Assembly: GCF_030265065.1 (NCBI RefSeq)
Contig: NC_080412.1
Span: forward strand, 20,698,501-20,762,500
Reading direction: 5' to 3'
DNA: 64,000 bases
From: Corythoichthys intestinalis
Lineage: Eukaryota > Chordata > Actinopteri > Syngnathiformes > Syngnathidae
The position numbers and the translations under genes were made by a program. Below are positions 41,368-53,278 of the stretch, piece by piece (within the stretch, counting starts at the first letter, position 1; every line of letters starts with the position of its first letter). The notes under the pieces were generated by a model. It was given only the letters and a program-made list of their open reading frames with translations, was not told the origin of the DNA and made no database searches.

Positions 41368-44300
41368 AATGCTAATTCAATTTTCAGTGTAATGTATACG
41401 TAAGTACAGTAACTGCATTTTGTGTGCCAATTTGCCTTGGTGTGGACACCGTGCAACAACCGTTACATACAGTTTACTAGACCAGAGCTATGTTGCGATG
41501 TAGTTTTCGGAATATTTCCAGTATACTATCTTTCTGTTATTGTATTATCGCGTGAGCTGTAATTTCATTGACACCACCTTACAACTTATTTGAAATTTGA
41601 CTCCTTTGTCACATTGTTGTGCACCAGTATTAAAAACATACACACAATTGTTAACATCTACTGATTGCAAAACAGTCAACATCAATTATGCTGATGCTGA
41701 CGCTTTTAGCTTGTCACATTTTTATATTTTGTCTTTTCAAGTACTGAACCGGAGTACCATTTTTTTTCTCTCAAACCGTCCAGTCCATAATTTGAATTTG
41801 CTTTCCCGTTGCGTTGTGGACTTAATGGTAACCAGACACCTGCTGAAGTGTCAAGTCACTTCCTCTTATTCTATTAGGCTGGCTGACCATTGGGGTGGCA
41901 GCAGGGGGGAGCCAAAACCCAGCCCCCCTGTCTGCCTGAATGCCCCTTTCTTAGATGGCCCTCACAAACTAGACACCTTGAGTGTCCGCTCTTTCACAGG
42001 ATGTGGGGTCCTGACCTCTCCCACTGGCTCACATTGGTCTTGATTTCTCCCCCAATCCTAAGAAACTAAACTGAATTCTCAATGGCAGGAGATTACTGGT
42101 ATTTCAACATCCTTGGATGTTTTTTACAATGATTCTAGCTCTGGTAACTGATCTGCAGAGGATCCTAGTTTGCAAGCGGTCATCGACCATTGTAATCCCT
42201 GTCTTTCACTAATCTTATGTTCCTAATAACCCAGCAAAAAGGGAGGGTCGGTTGCCCTATGTAGAGTTAAAGGTCTTAAGTACGCATGTGCCGGTATGAT
42301 ATTCTGGCGGTATGATAACCTTACACCAAAATTACAGCTCTAAAATGTGTTACTTTGAGATATCTGGGTTAAAAAAAAAAACTTTTTTTTTTTTTTCCAT
42401 TGAACAGGATTTTTATTTTTCAAAACATATTAGCAAATTGGAACATAAATCTAATGTTAAGTTAAAACAAATTAAAAAGAAAAAAACTTTAATATTCTGA
42501 ATAAAATTAAAATAACTGCAGTCCTTTAGGTGAGCCTAAACCCATAGCCACAGCTCAACAATATTACCATCAGAACAAAAATAATTATTTTCCATAAAAA
42601 GCACATGTGTATGACTCGTATCATGTTTACATTATACACACACTCGTTCTCAACACAGACTGTTGCAACAGAGAGAAAAAAAGACATTTTTCCACCGCTA
42701 GACACACTAAACACACTGGAGTTAACTCTCGTAGCTGGTGGGAAACATTCATGACAGTGTTTATGAACTTTTAATTTTGTAAAAATGCAAAATCATATTG
42801 GAGGTATTGCCTCCTCGGCAACCACCCTCCGCTAACATGTTTTACATGTCAGTTGGCCCTCCTCTAAGCCACGGCCGTTTGTAACTTTTCCGTAGCCGAC
42901 GTATTCCTCTAACAGTGATTTCGTTTTCTTCGATTGGGGGAAAAAGTTCAGGAGTTTCACCTCCTCCAGCCATCGTGTAGCACAGCTAACTCATTGACAC
43001 TGAGCAACAACCAGTGGAGGAGGGTTGAGCCTTGCAGCTGCAAACGAGGGATTTCTCCATGGATTTTTTGGGACATAAAAAATAGCTAATACCTTAGGGA
43101 CGGTATGACGGAAAAGTTTTGTGGTTTTGAAACCTTGACGTTTTTATGCCACGGTATACCATCACGTTTGCTTGTGGCATTAGCCGCTAGCATTAGCCTA
43201 CTGGGCTTCTGTTTGTTTGATTTCTTGATAGCCGCTTGACTTCATACGTAAGCACACTGCTTTCTGAAAGGGGAATTAATATAGCCGAACAACACAGAGT
43301 CAAAGCGTCAAGTCACATTTTAGAGCTTTTGTAGAGGCCTGGCGAAACATAAAAATGGAGGAAGCCCTGCATTTTGTGATTACCTTAAAAATATTTTATT
43401 AAACATCTAAAATAACAAAACTTGTCCTGTTAAATCGAACCACAAATCACTCTTTTGGGATGCAAAACAATAGATGTTAAGATGCCTTGTAGAGAAGCCT
43501 CCACCCATCAACAGTATTCAGTGGTGTAATCTTCCTTACTAATATTTTGAGGTAATCAGTTGTGTTTTCACACTGAAACCCCTGAGGCAGGAGGGACTAC
43601 TGATGTTCTACTTAGCTGCGCATTAACTGGTGAAGCCTGCTTGAATAAGAGACGAAATGTCCCCTAAGATAACCACAACAGTCCACTGGCGAACGGCCTA
43701 AGAGCAAATGTAAATCCAAAAGATACTGTCCCGTTAAGAAATTACGAAATCTGAAACTTTTCCATCCAGCAACAGTGTTGAAAAAGTCATTTTTGAAACC
43801 CTAAATTTACACAAATGTAGTGAGAAATCTTGCATGGAAAAAATATTTGCAGCTTCTGGATTGAAACCAGGTCTTTCCTAGGAAACTTGACTTATATTTC
43901 ATTGTATGTGTATTTTAGTGTTTTTCTATTGATAACCTGCTCACCAAGTTTACTTTCGAGGTTGTGGATGACCTGAAATTTCAGGAAAATGAACATTTGG
44001 GATGGAGGGTCTGGTGGATATTTTGCGTGGTATTTGGTGATTGAACGCTATCGTGGGATGTAACGTGAATTGTTTGCCATATGGTGTCGGTTTTTATGTC
44101 TTTTGAGATTTGTTTTTAATTGTGTATAAAATGTGTCACTGCTCTCACACTTTTAGGACTCAAATATTATTTGTAATGTTTGAATTATCTAAAAACATGA
44201 ACTGATATTTGCAGTATTCTGAGTTTGCTGAAATGCTCTGAAATGTTAGCACAACTTCGTTTTGCTTACCTTTACGAGAGGAATTTTTACCAAATTTTCA

Positions 44301-44527
44301 GAAGAACAAGTTTCACCCTCACTTTCAGAAAGATTTTAAAAGAATAGTAAACCGCCAATGCCTAAGTGTTTACTTTGTGCTGTCCTGATGTATTAGTGAT
44401 GTTTTTTGTGTTTTATTTCTCAATATTGTGCTATTTTCACAGCTCTGTACTCTATAATGTTGCTTTGGTGTCTTTTGAAAAAAATAAATTATGATCCTAT
44501 TCTAAAACTAAATTTCTTTCTTAGCTA
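41368..44527. other. Intergenic, mostly unidentified, 3' of tbcel
   Basis: It contains one hAT-like element (42280-43165, separate entry), a diverged copy of the 4255-4450 repeat at about 43575-43690, and otherwise sequence I cannot identify. An AATAAA at about 44485, in sequence following many short frames, could be a 3' end of an unannotated transcript. Confidence 0.3.
42280..43165. mobile_element. hAT-like non-autonomous element, degraded ends
   Basis: CATGTGCCGGTATGATATTC and GGCGGTATGATAACCTTACA on the left are matched in inverted sense by CGGTATGACGG...TTTTGAAACCTTGACG and GCCACGGTATACCAT on the right. Homopolymers and AT-rich sequence fill the middle. The target duplication is not clear. 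Confidence 0.45.
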
Positions 44528-45153
44528 CAATGGGGCAAATAAGTATTTAGTCAACCACTAATTGTGCAAGTTCTCCCACTTGAAAATATTAGAGAGGCCT
44601 GTAATTGTCAGCATGGGTAAACCTCAACCATGAGAGACAGAATGTGGAAAAAAAAAATTGAAAATCACATTGTTTGATTTTTAAAGAATTTATTTGCAAA
44701 TCATGGTGGAAAAGAAGTATTTGGTCAATACCAAAAGTTCATCTCAATAGTTTGTTATGTACCCTTTGTTGGCAATAACGGAGGCCAAACATTTTATGTA
44801 ACTTATGTATGTATTTCTTCACAAGCTTTTCACACACTGTTGCTGCTATTTTGGCCCATTCTTCCATGCAGATCTCCTCTAGAGTTTTAGGGCTGTCGTT
44901 GGCTAACACGGACTTTCAACTCCCTCCACAGATTTTCTATGGGGTTGAGATCTGGAGACTGGCTAGGCCACTCCAGGACCTTGAAATGTATCTTACGAAG
45001 CCACTCTTTTGTTGCCCTGGCTGTGTGTTTGGGATCATTGTCATGCTGAAAGACCAAGCCACGTCTCATCTTCAATGCCCTTGCTGATGGAAGGAGACTT
45101 TCACTCAAAATCGCTCGATACGTGGCCCCATTCATTCTTTCCTTTACACAGAT

Positions 45154-45545
45154 CAGTCATCCCCAAACTACGTCCCGCGGGCCGGATACGGGCCGCCTCC
45201 ACATTTGGTCCGGCCCCCTGAACAATACCAGAGAACATTTTGATTTATTTTTTTTTCCGATAGTGTTATTTATTTCCTGTCTTTTTTCTGTGAAGAACCC
45301 AGAGAGGGTTATTTGGTTATTATCTGTTTAATTAATAGTGTTATTATTTTTTATAATATAATTTAATATAATATAATATAATATAATATAATATATTATG
45401 TTTTATTTTATTTACTTTTGTTCCGTGAAAAATCCAGAAAGGGTTATTTGATTGTAAAAATTTATTGTTTTTCAGAAAGCTACATTTAGGCACTCCTGCA
45501 ATCGTCACACTTTTTCTGGTACAAACTGACCCCGGCCCCTCATCA
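45154..45545. mobile_element. hAT-like fragment inserted in Tc1 copy B
   Basis: It starts CAGTCATCCCCAAACTACGT, CCCGCGGGCCGGATACGGGC and ends near CTGACCCCGGCCCCTCATCA. This is the layout of a common hAT family, but its right terminus is missing together with adjoining Tc1 sequence. It includes an (ATAAT)n microsatellite at about 45358-45400. Confidence 0.7.
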
Positions 45546-45603
45546 GAGGCGCATTGTGTTACTGATAGTTACTTTGTTACTGTGGTCCCAGCTCTCTCTA
45601 GGT

Positions 45604-46288
45604 CAGGGGTCGCGTAACCGAATATTTTCCGTCGTTGACCGGTTTTTTAAATAGGTGACGGAAAAAACTGAAGTCCATCTGTCATTTTGAAAGGTTGCAA
45701 TTCACACCCCAGACCACAGGGTGGCCAGTGAACATATTAATTAGCTATTGTCTCTCTTGATGCATGATGTCGTTGGCCTTACCCGGAAAAATGTCAAGGC
45801 AACTCGGTGTCCGAAGTTTCTTCAAAAAGCTCCAAAACGACGATGGTGTTGATAAAAAAGGTGAAAAAAGAGAGACTGATGCAGTGGAGGATGAAGGACA
45901 AAACAGCAATCAGCCCTCGGCAACTACTGAGCGAGCAAGCGGCAGCAAGGAGGAAGGTGTGAGACTGCGTTCAGGCCACAGCAGGTGAACTGTTAATTTC
46001 ATTGTTCCATATGTAGCCTACCTACTGGGGCCACAGTCAGCTGTTTTTGTCACTGCGGAAAAAAATTACATATTCATCTGCTTGATGTGTGATGGCACGG
46101 TGTGGATTCTCTGTTAAGCTTGTTCGGACAGAATATTAATTAAAAATGAATGAAAACTAAATACTATTGAATATGTCATTATTATCATTTAAAAAATTTA
46201 AGTGACGGGTAAAAATAGATTATGACCGGATTTTTATGACCCTGTCAGTCAAAATGACAGACAACAAAAAAGTCTAGTGCAACCTTTG
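45604..46288. mobile_element. hAT element with N-terminal ORF, inserted in Tc1 copy B
   Basis: An exact 8-bp duplication CTCTAGGT (45596-45603 and 46289-46296) flanks ends CAGGGGTCGCGTAACC and the complement CAAAGGTTGCACTAGAC; AAAATGACAGACAACAAAAA precedes the right end. A 74-codon frame at 45764-45988 (MSRQLGVRSFFKKLQNDD from its second Met) is the short start of a transposase gene whose body is deleted. Confidence 0.88.
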
Positions 46289-46947
46289 CTCTAGGTCATT
46301 CACTAGGTCGCCCGTGTGGTTGTGGGATTTTTGCTCACCGTTCTTGTTATCATTTTGACGCCACGGGGTGAGATCTTGCATGGAGCCCCAGATCGAGGGA
46401 GATTATCAGTGGTCTTGTTTGTCTTCCATTTTCTAATAATTGCTCCCACAGTTGATTTCTTTACACCAAGCATTTTACCTATTGCAGATTCAGTCTTCCC
46501 AGCCTAGTGCAGGTCTACAATTTTGTTTGGTGTCCTTCAACAGCTCTTTGGTCTTGGCCATAGTGGAGTTTGGAGTGTGACTGACTGAGTTTGTGGACAG
46601 GTGTCTTTTATACCGATAATGAGTTAAAACAGGTGCGATTAATACAGGTAACGAATGGAGACTCGTTAGACCTCGTTAGAAGAAGTTAGACCTCTTTGAC
46701 AGCCAGAAATCTTGCTTGTTAGTAGGTGACCAAATACTTATTTTCCACTCTAATTTGGAAATAAATTCTTTAAAAATCAAACAATGTGATTTTCTCTTTT
46801 TTTTCCCCCACATTCTGTCTCTCATGGTTGAGGTTTACCCATGCTGACAATTACAGGCCTCTCTAAGCTTTTCAAGTAGGAGAACTTGCACAATTGGGGG
46901 TTGACTTAATACTTATTTGCCCCACTGAAAATATATTTTGATAATTA

Positions 46948-47039
46948 AAAACCCGATCCTTGTCACCCGATTCCGATCCTCTGAAAAATGGCGTGATCAG
47001 CCCAATATCCGACTACGTGATCGGATCAGTACATGCCTA
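46948..47039. mobile_element. Fragment of the TAGGGATGTCC hAT family
   Basis: ACCCGATTCCGATCCTCTGA, AAAATGGCGTGATCAGCCC and ACGTGATCGGATCAGTACAT are the reversed form of the left end of the element at 8892. The fragment abuts Tc1 copy B. Confidence 0.5.
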
Positions 47040-48330
47040 GTTTTCCTTCTCAGAATTCGCTGCTATCCAGAATGTACCATGAATGTGACATGTTTCTGAT
47101 GTTTTCAGTCCTTTGAAGGACAGTTTAAAACAGGACATGGCGGTATTAAGAATAGCTAAGAAGCCATCACCATGTAGACCAAAAATGTGATATCGTCAGC
47201 CGTGGTGTAGTTCCCACTCCAATCAGTCCCATTATGAAGTGGAAGTGAGGGCAGCGACGTGCGGAAAGATTGAACTGGGTGTATTGTGCGCTTCAAAGAA
47301 GGAGTCGTGGGGGCAAGAAGGTTTTGGTTTCTGGAAGAAGGTTAAGCTTTAAGAAGCGAAGCTAAGGGCAGGGGTGACTGCCGGGATCAGGGGTGGCCCA
47401 CTAACCCACTCTGTGGATTGGGTGACTCCAACGAGTTATCCAGTCGTGCATCTGCTTTGTGAAGGTCAAGCTTCATGGGTTCTCCAGAACGTTGTGACTC
47501 TCTTTGTTACTGCATCAGGTAACAAGTTGAAAGCCTTTTTTTTAAATCAGAAATGACCTCAAGCGTATTTAACAACCTATTTTGGGGATAAAATGGGGAC
47601 CACCTGACGTGAATTTGTATTACACAAGTGCAATTTCAGAATGCTGTTTTTTGGCAGCACATAAAATTGACTCTAGAAAAACATATTTAAGTTAGTATAC
47701 AAATTTCTGGCACTACCCACAAAAACAAAGTGCCACACAAAACAGGAGTTTGTCACCCCCTCCCACCATGCAACCAATTGTTTTATCAATTAAAACATCA
47801 TCAAAATTAATGTGAATTCCTATCTGGAAAACATTTTGTTTTCCCAAAACATAAACCTAAGTCAAGAACCTCATCTTGGCCACCTCTAACTCTTGATATC
47901 TTCTGCTTTTGTCCTTTTTCTGCCTTTCACATATCACGACTTGTCCATTTATACCAGTTCATAAAAGAAGCCTCAGCTGAGAGAGCCTCAGTGCATCTTA
48001 ATGGTACCAAGGGTCCTGGCCTCACTCCTGGAGCCTTTCACACATCTTGCCCCCCTCCAACAACCACCTCTCCAGTTACTATCCACTGTCCTCCCACAAC
48101 AAAGCCCCAACTCAGTGCCCTCCAATCCCTTTTCCCAGATCAGAACACATCTACCTGAGATTTCCCCACTCGCTATCTGGCAAATATCTCCAGAGACTAT
48201 GTGTCTTACAAACCCTTGCAAATGATGCTTTTCCAGTTTAAAAAAAAAAAAAAAAGGAAGCCAGACATAGTATCCAAAGTGATTTTTGTTAATCTGTAAC
48301 TTCGATACGGCTCAAAAAGTTACTTTCAAA
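47040..48330. other. Intergenic, nothing recognised
   Basis: There are short frames only. A GC-richer stretch at 47230-47530 and the pyrimidine-rich 47990-48190 show no domain. I could not assign repeats here. Confidence 0.3.
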
Positions 48331-48900
48331 CAGTGTTGTTTTCGTCAACGATGACGATAACGAAAATATTTCGTCAACAAACACTTTTTTTCATGACGAT
48401 GACGAGACGATAACGGGCTAAAAATGTGTTTTGGGAGAATAAAACGTCACGAGACGGACGCCAATTTTCACCTGACGACATGAGAATGAGATGAAAATGC
48501 GCAATAGTTTGTCATGTTCAGAATGTGTGACATTTTATGTGTAGTTAGCCTGCATTGGAGCAGTGTCTGGTTGTGTTACTAGTGACGTGCTGTGCTCCCC
48601 CCAGCTTGCACACATGGTAAGATTTGTTTTCTTATCTTGGCCAGAGAGAATCTGCAATGTTGCTCTAGCCTTTAAAGGTCTGTGCTGAGTGCTCATCACT
48701 CACTTTTTCAACACAATTGTCAACAACAGATAGTTGATACAGTTGATAAGTCATCACTGATTGAGAGTGCCTCGGCACGCCATGTCATTTTGCCAAGGCA
48801 CAGTTCCTTGAGGTGGCTGAAAGAAAGCAATCGGGTCATTTCGAACAGCCAAGGCAGCACTGGGGGAACGGGCCCTGGACAACTTTGGAGTTGAAGTAAT
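48331..48900. mobile_element. hAT-like element fragment (CAGTGTTGTTTTCGTC family)
   Basis: It starts CAGTGTTGTTTTCGTCAACG with the characteristic run of GATGACGATAACG and GACGAGACGATAACG phrases of a common fish repeat. The right end was not located; the limit given is where recognisable sequence fades. Confidence 0.45.
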
Positions 48901-48989
48901 TGCTTGCTGAATGTGACAGTGCTTTTATAGTGATGTGTTTACCTTGAAGGCCTCCAACGTAGTTTAGGAAGTTCCATAGCTGCTAGATA

Positions 48990-49240
48990 TCTGCTATGGC
49001 TTCCCACTGGCTGGTTGTAGGACACAGCAAAAAATCGGGCAATAGCAAAGGCTGCGGCGCAGTAGGTCATCAAACCGGTCCTTTGACATGCGAAAATAGC
49101 AAAAGTGCATTTCCGCATCGAGACGCAGTCGGCAAACCAGTGTTGTAAATTCGTTGGTTCTCAACCTCAACTGGTTTAGTGGTCGGACAGACCACCTCCG
49201 CAGTCGTTGCCTATGCCTCAACATTTGTATGATCAACATT
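48990..49240 (-). pseudogene. PIF/Harbinger transposase N-terminal fragment
   Basis: The minus-strand frame reads [40 protein letters not shown] and DRFDDLLRR. The W-x-V-R-P...E-F...L...D...F-x-Y-F-R-M-S...F-D-x-L-L pattern is that of HARBI1-type transposases. The frame breaks after about 65 codons and no DDE region is seen, so it is a fragment. Confidence 0.65.
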
Positions 49241-49574
49241 TGTTATTCAATGTTGATGAACTCCACATTCAAGCATTCAATCTAACATTGCCATTATTGT
49301 TAAACCGTACAAACACAACGCCACACCCCTCTAGTGGTTTGGCGGTGAATTACAGAGCAAAGTGTTTATTTGACGCAGAACTTCGAATGCTCATTGACGA
49401 CGTAGGGTCTACGCCGTCACCGCAATGCAGAAGCATAAATTAGGCTTAAGACTAATAAGTATTATCATCCAAAAGACTAAGACGGAAATTAAAAGGGCTG
49501 CCAAAAACAACTGTTTTCAAAGACTGTCGGTTTCCATCGTTTGGTGCTACTGCTAATTATTTTAGTCCCTTATA

Positions 49575-50742
49575 TAGGGTGGGGAAGAGCAACTTGCTTA
49601 TTTAAATTCGGCGCCCTGAAGTGATGGTTGCTCTGAGTATAGTAGGGATGGACTTATTTGAGAGGGTGGGGCTTAAAGTTCGGTTCTGAACTGCGTTATT
49701 TATTTTGTACTAATTTTTCCGGGACTCCAGTGAGCATCATGGAGTGGACGAAGTTGGAACGCCCTTTTCTCTGGTGAGGCTTTTTTTTTTTTTCCAAGCG
49801 GTCGCTCAATCGTCGAAACGCAACGTGCATTCCATAGACATTTCAATATTGTCCCCCATTCCACACCCATCTGGATCAGTGTTGGCAGGAAACACTCATT
49901 GATCATGTTGACATAATGGTCAGATGTCACTGACACTACATGTTGGTTTTCTTCAAAAAACCATGGGGCAATTATGCCAACTTGCGATAGTGCACACCAA
50001 ACAGTTACACGTAGTGCATGTAGAGGACGTTGATGAAATCTCTGGGGTTTCAGGACTCCAATAGCGCATGTTTTCCTAATTTACAGATCCTGAAAGATTG
50101 AAGTGAGCCTCATTAATGAAGTAAATAAGTGTGTCGTCAGTCAAGCCCGAAAGCGCCTCATATGCATTTTCACGAGTAATAAAATCTTGTGGATTAACTT
50201 TCTGCACCACAGCTAATTTGTAGGGATGAAATTTCAATTCTTCATGGAGGATTCGTCTCACAGAACAAGCAGACAACTCAAAAGCAGATGCGTGTTTGTG
50301 GGCAGACCGTCGGGGAGATCTCAAAACAGATTGTCTCACCGCGTCAATGTTTTGGGGTGACATTGCTTTTCGTGGGAGGCCAGGTTTCTTTTTCTATAAA
50401 TCATCCGTTTCCCTGAAGTTGTTTACCCATGAAACGATCGACTGCCGGTGAGGAACACGACCATGGGGGGACAATATTGAAATGTCTATGGAATGCACAT
50501 TGTGTTTCGACGATTGAGCGACCGCTTGAATAAAAATGCCTCAACAGCGAAATCGCGTTCCAACTTCGTCCACTCCATGATGCTCACTGGGTTCCTGAAT
50601 AATAAACACAAAATAAATAACGCATGTTAAGAACCAAACTTTAAGCCCCACCCTCTCAAACAAGTCCATCCCTGCCGTCCTCAGCGCAACCAACGCTTCA
50701 GGACGCCAAATTTAAATAAGCAAGTTGCTCTGCCCCATCTTG
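49575..50742. mobile_element. IS630/Tc1-mariner element with about 280-bp inverted repeats
   Basis: The arms 49575-49862 and 50466-50742 are imperfect reverse complements over about 280 bp (for example GCAACTTGCTTATTTAAATT on the left pairs with AATTTAAATAAGCAAGTTGC-like sequence on the right). TA dinucleotides lie outside both ends (49573-49574, 50743-50744). The loop between holds a decayed transposase. Confidence 0.85.
49700..50363 (-). pseudogene. Decayed Tc1-mariner transposase
   Basis: On the minus strand 50363-50076 reads MSPQNIDAVRQSVLRSPRRS, then SACSVRRILHEELKFHPYKL and YFINEAHFNLSG (a D-E-A-H-F catalytic block altered to N-E-A-H-F). A second frame downstream (49936-49700) reads VTSDHYVNMINECFLPTL. 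The first catalytic Asp is changed, large parts are missing, and the 3' part runs into the terminal repeat. Confidence 0.75.
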
Positions 50743-50744
50743 TA

Positions 50745-51971
50745 CTAAGTGGTTTCACATGAACATCATAAGCAGCTCAGAATAAAACAATTTGTCATTA
50801 TTGCAGGTATATTAGCAATCTGAGCACAATCTGGTCTGAATGTTCATACGCTGACATCCCTCCTAGTTCAAATGGATTGGACGTCAACTAGTCGATAAAC
50901 TGATGTAAATTCACAACAGAAAGATGAAAAGAGCCACATGATTGGAGGTCTATCACCGTTAAAAGAACTTTATTGAACAGTTTACTCCTCTCCATCATTC
51001 TTCCACACTCCCTCACTACCAAACATTCCTCTTCCGTCCCTCCCCCTTGCTCCCAACCTCCCCTCCTCTTGCAAAAACTCTTATCCCCTCTTCAATTGAA
51101 GTCAATCCTGTTAAGTTAGCTAACGCACAGTTTACATACAAGACAGACCTCATTCAAAGGAACCAGACAGTCCGAGTTTGACTTGCGGAAGTTGGAAATC
51201 GGATGCTATCGACTCATTTGAGCTACGGATGCTTGTTTGCTGGGTGGAGCTGCACTGCTTGGAGGTTGCCAGCTTGGTGAGTGCATTGTTTACGCCACTA
51301 CTGGTTTATCATTTTCATAAATACATTGATTATTTCCGTTCTCAATATAAAAAGGATAATAATGTCTCCAAGTAATCTATAATGTATTCAAGTGTACTGA
51401 ATAGTATGGGTATATAATATTGGAAAATACATTGCACTATACCGTAGTGTACTTCAATATCAGGATATTAAGCTTTACATTTCTAAATTGTTTTCATTTA
51501 TTCATTAGATTATTTCATATTTGTTTCTTGGGAAGTTATTACATTGCTTTTGGGGGCTGCCTGCACAAAGAGGGAGGGAGAAAAATAATGTTTACAGAAG
51601 TTTTGCCCTTTATTTACATTACCGTTGTTTAACAATGAACTTTTTTTTTTTAAACTTGTGTTGAGCTTCTCTGTTTTGTTCTTATTGTCTGCTTAAAAAA
51701 GAGGGAAGGGAATGTGGAAAAAAATGTGAATTTTGTGTGAAAAATCTAATTTTATTTTTAGGCCAAAATTGCCCATCACCAAAATGTTGATATTGTTGTA
51801 AACCTAATGTTAATATTGTGGCCTACAAGTCCACATATGAAGGTCTCAATTATATTATTGTTCTTTTTTTTTATTAATGTTGTATTTTTAATATATCATT
51901 TTTGATTATTTTTCCGCGTAAATAAAATTATTAATTTAAACCAAATTGAAGTTTTTTTCAAATTTCAAATA
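50745..51971. other. Intergenic with one candidate unassigned exon
   Basis: A TTGGCTGCCATTGAC-type half repeat lies at about 50855-50905. At about 51110-51275 a more balanced sequence ends in a good donor, GCCAGCTTG|GTGAGTGCAT. This could be a noncoding first exon of a plus-strand transcript (tecta has an acceptor just before its ATG), but no promoter elements confirm it. The rest is AT-rich. Confidence 0.3.
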
Positions 51972-52113
51972 ATTTACTCATTGCCTCCCATTGACGACGA
52001 TAGAGGTCCAATTAATTCAAACTGATAGATGAATGCTCATGTTTCAGCAAACACTCACCCCTCCCAGTCAAAATGGATTGGACATCTAGCGCCGTCAATG
52101 GCAGCCAATGAGT
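51972..52113. repeat. Complete TTGGCTGCCATTGAC-type inverted repeat element
   Basis: The left arm ACTCATTGCCTCCCATTGACGACGATAG pairs with the right arm CTAGCGCCGTCAATGGCAGCCAATGAGT. Between them lie the two cores (GTCCAATTAATTCAAACTG and CAGTCAAAATGGATTGGAC). This is the best-preserved copy in the window and defines the family's structure at about 142 bp. Confidence 0.7.
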
Positions 52114-52246
52114 GCCCTACAAAGGGTGAAAAGTTTATACTGATATGTCATTAGAAATCTGGTGTATTATTTAAATGATCCTCATATTGGTTCATTAATC
52201 AATACAGATATTCAGATCTTTCAGGTTTTGGTGTTATACTGTAGAG

Positions 52247-53270
52247 CAGGGTTCTGCAACCTGTGGCTCCAGAGCCGCATGTGGCTCTGGAGTAAATCAC
52301 AGATGCTTTGACATTGATAAAATAATCGGTTGTGAAATAAGCTAGTTATAACTTCATTTTAATTTCAATGCATTGACTTTGATAGCCGCCCTGATGCCAT
52401 TTTGATTGGGGGGTGAAAGATATTTTCATGCTTCTGTCATGAATTGACATCAGTTTCTCAGTAGTAGAAATTAAATCCATATCACATGGATTGGGCATCT
52501 ATTAAATCAAATTAAATTAAATGTATTAAATTAGATTTGTACACTTTTCAAACCAATTCTATATTAGAAGATGATGGTGCTGTTTTTTTTTTTGTTTTTT
52601 TTTACAAAAATTAAACTATTTGGCCTCCACAGGCAAATTATACAGGGTGTCCATAAAGTCTCTTTACCATTTCAAAAATGTATTAAAAATGCAATTGATT
52701 AGATATTTTATTCAGATTTGTTCTATTGTATTCAGCGTTTATTGTTATTTATCATTATTATATATATATATATATATATATTATTATTATATTATATTTA
52801 TTATATATTATTATTATATTATTATTATTTATGTGTTTTTTTTTTTAACTCTTTTAATACACTTCTACATGGGCACCATTAGTTGCCACTGCTGATGCCA
52901 TTGCCACATTTGATGAGGCTATGCTACAGCGAACATGGCAAGAAATCGAGTACCGTCTTGATGTGCTTCGTGCAACTAATAGTGCCCATGTAGAAGTCTA
53001 TTAAAAGAGGTTAAAAAAAATAAAAAAAAATCAATAAACGCTGAATACAATAGAACAAATCTGAATAAAATATTTAATCAATTGCATTTTTAATACATTT
53101 TTGAAACGGTAAAGAGACTTTATGGACACCCTGTAGATAACTCAAAATTATTTTATTTTTTGTTGCAATTCATTTTAAATGTCAAAGAGCTTTTGTAGCT
53201 CCTGGTATTTTATTTTTAGGTGGGAGACACTCAAAACGGCTCGTTAGTATCTCAAGTTGCTGACCCCCTG
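52247..53270. mobile_element. hAT element hosting a mariner foldback
   Basis: Ends CAGGGTTCTGCAACCTGTGG and CAAGTTGCTGACCCCCTG are inverted. Flanks CTGTAGAG (52239-52246) and CTGTAGCG (53271-53278) match at 7 of 8. GCTCCAGAGCCGCATGTGGC is the family's usual subterminal phrase. No transposase is legible. Confidence 0.8.
52643..53133 (+). mobile_element. Mariner-type miniature element with transposase tail, nested in hAT
   Basis: TA (52641-52642, 53134-53135) flanks terminal inverted repeats of about 130 bp starting CAGGGTGTCCATAAAGTCTC. Near 52910-53005 a plus-strand peptide, ATFDEAMLQRTWQEIEYRLD followed by VLRATNSAHVEVY-stop, is the C-terminal end of an IS630/Tc1-mariner transposase, preserved next to the right arm. 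(TA)n and (TTA)n sequence lies at 52757-52830. Confidence 0.82.
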
Positions 53271-53278
53271 CTGTAGCG

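Larger units (their letters stand above)
44528..46927 (-). mobile_element. Tc1-like DNA transposon (copy B) carrying two later insertions
   Basis: Ends CAATGGGGCAAATAAGTATT and AATACTTATTTGCCCCACTG match copy A at 11049-12604 and share its unusual subterminal sequence. The left flank is TA; the right flank has changed. On the minus strand a catalytic-half peptide is legible (45135-44887: [45 protein letters not shown], the DDE-domain tail). The interior is interrupted at 45154-45545 and at 45604-46288, and about 240 bp of transposase sequence present in copy A is missing. Confidence 0.9.
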
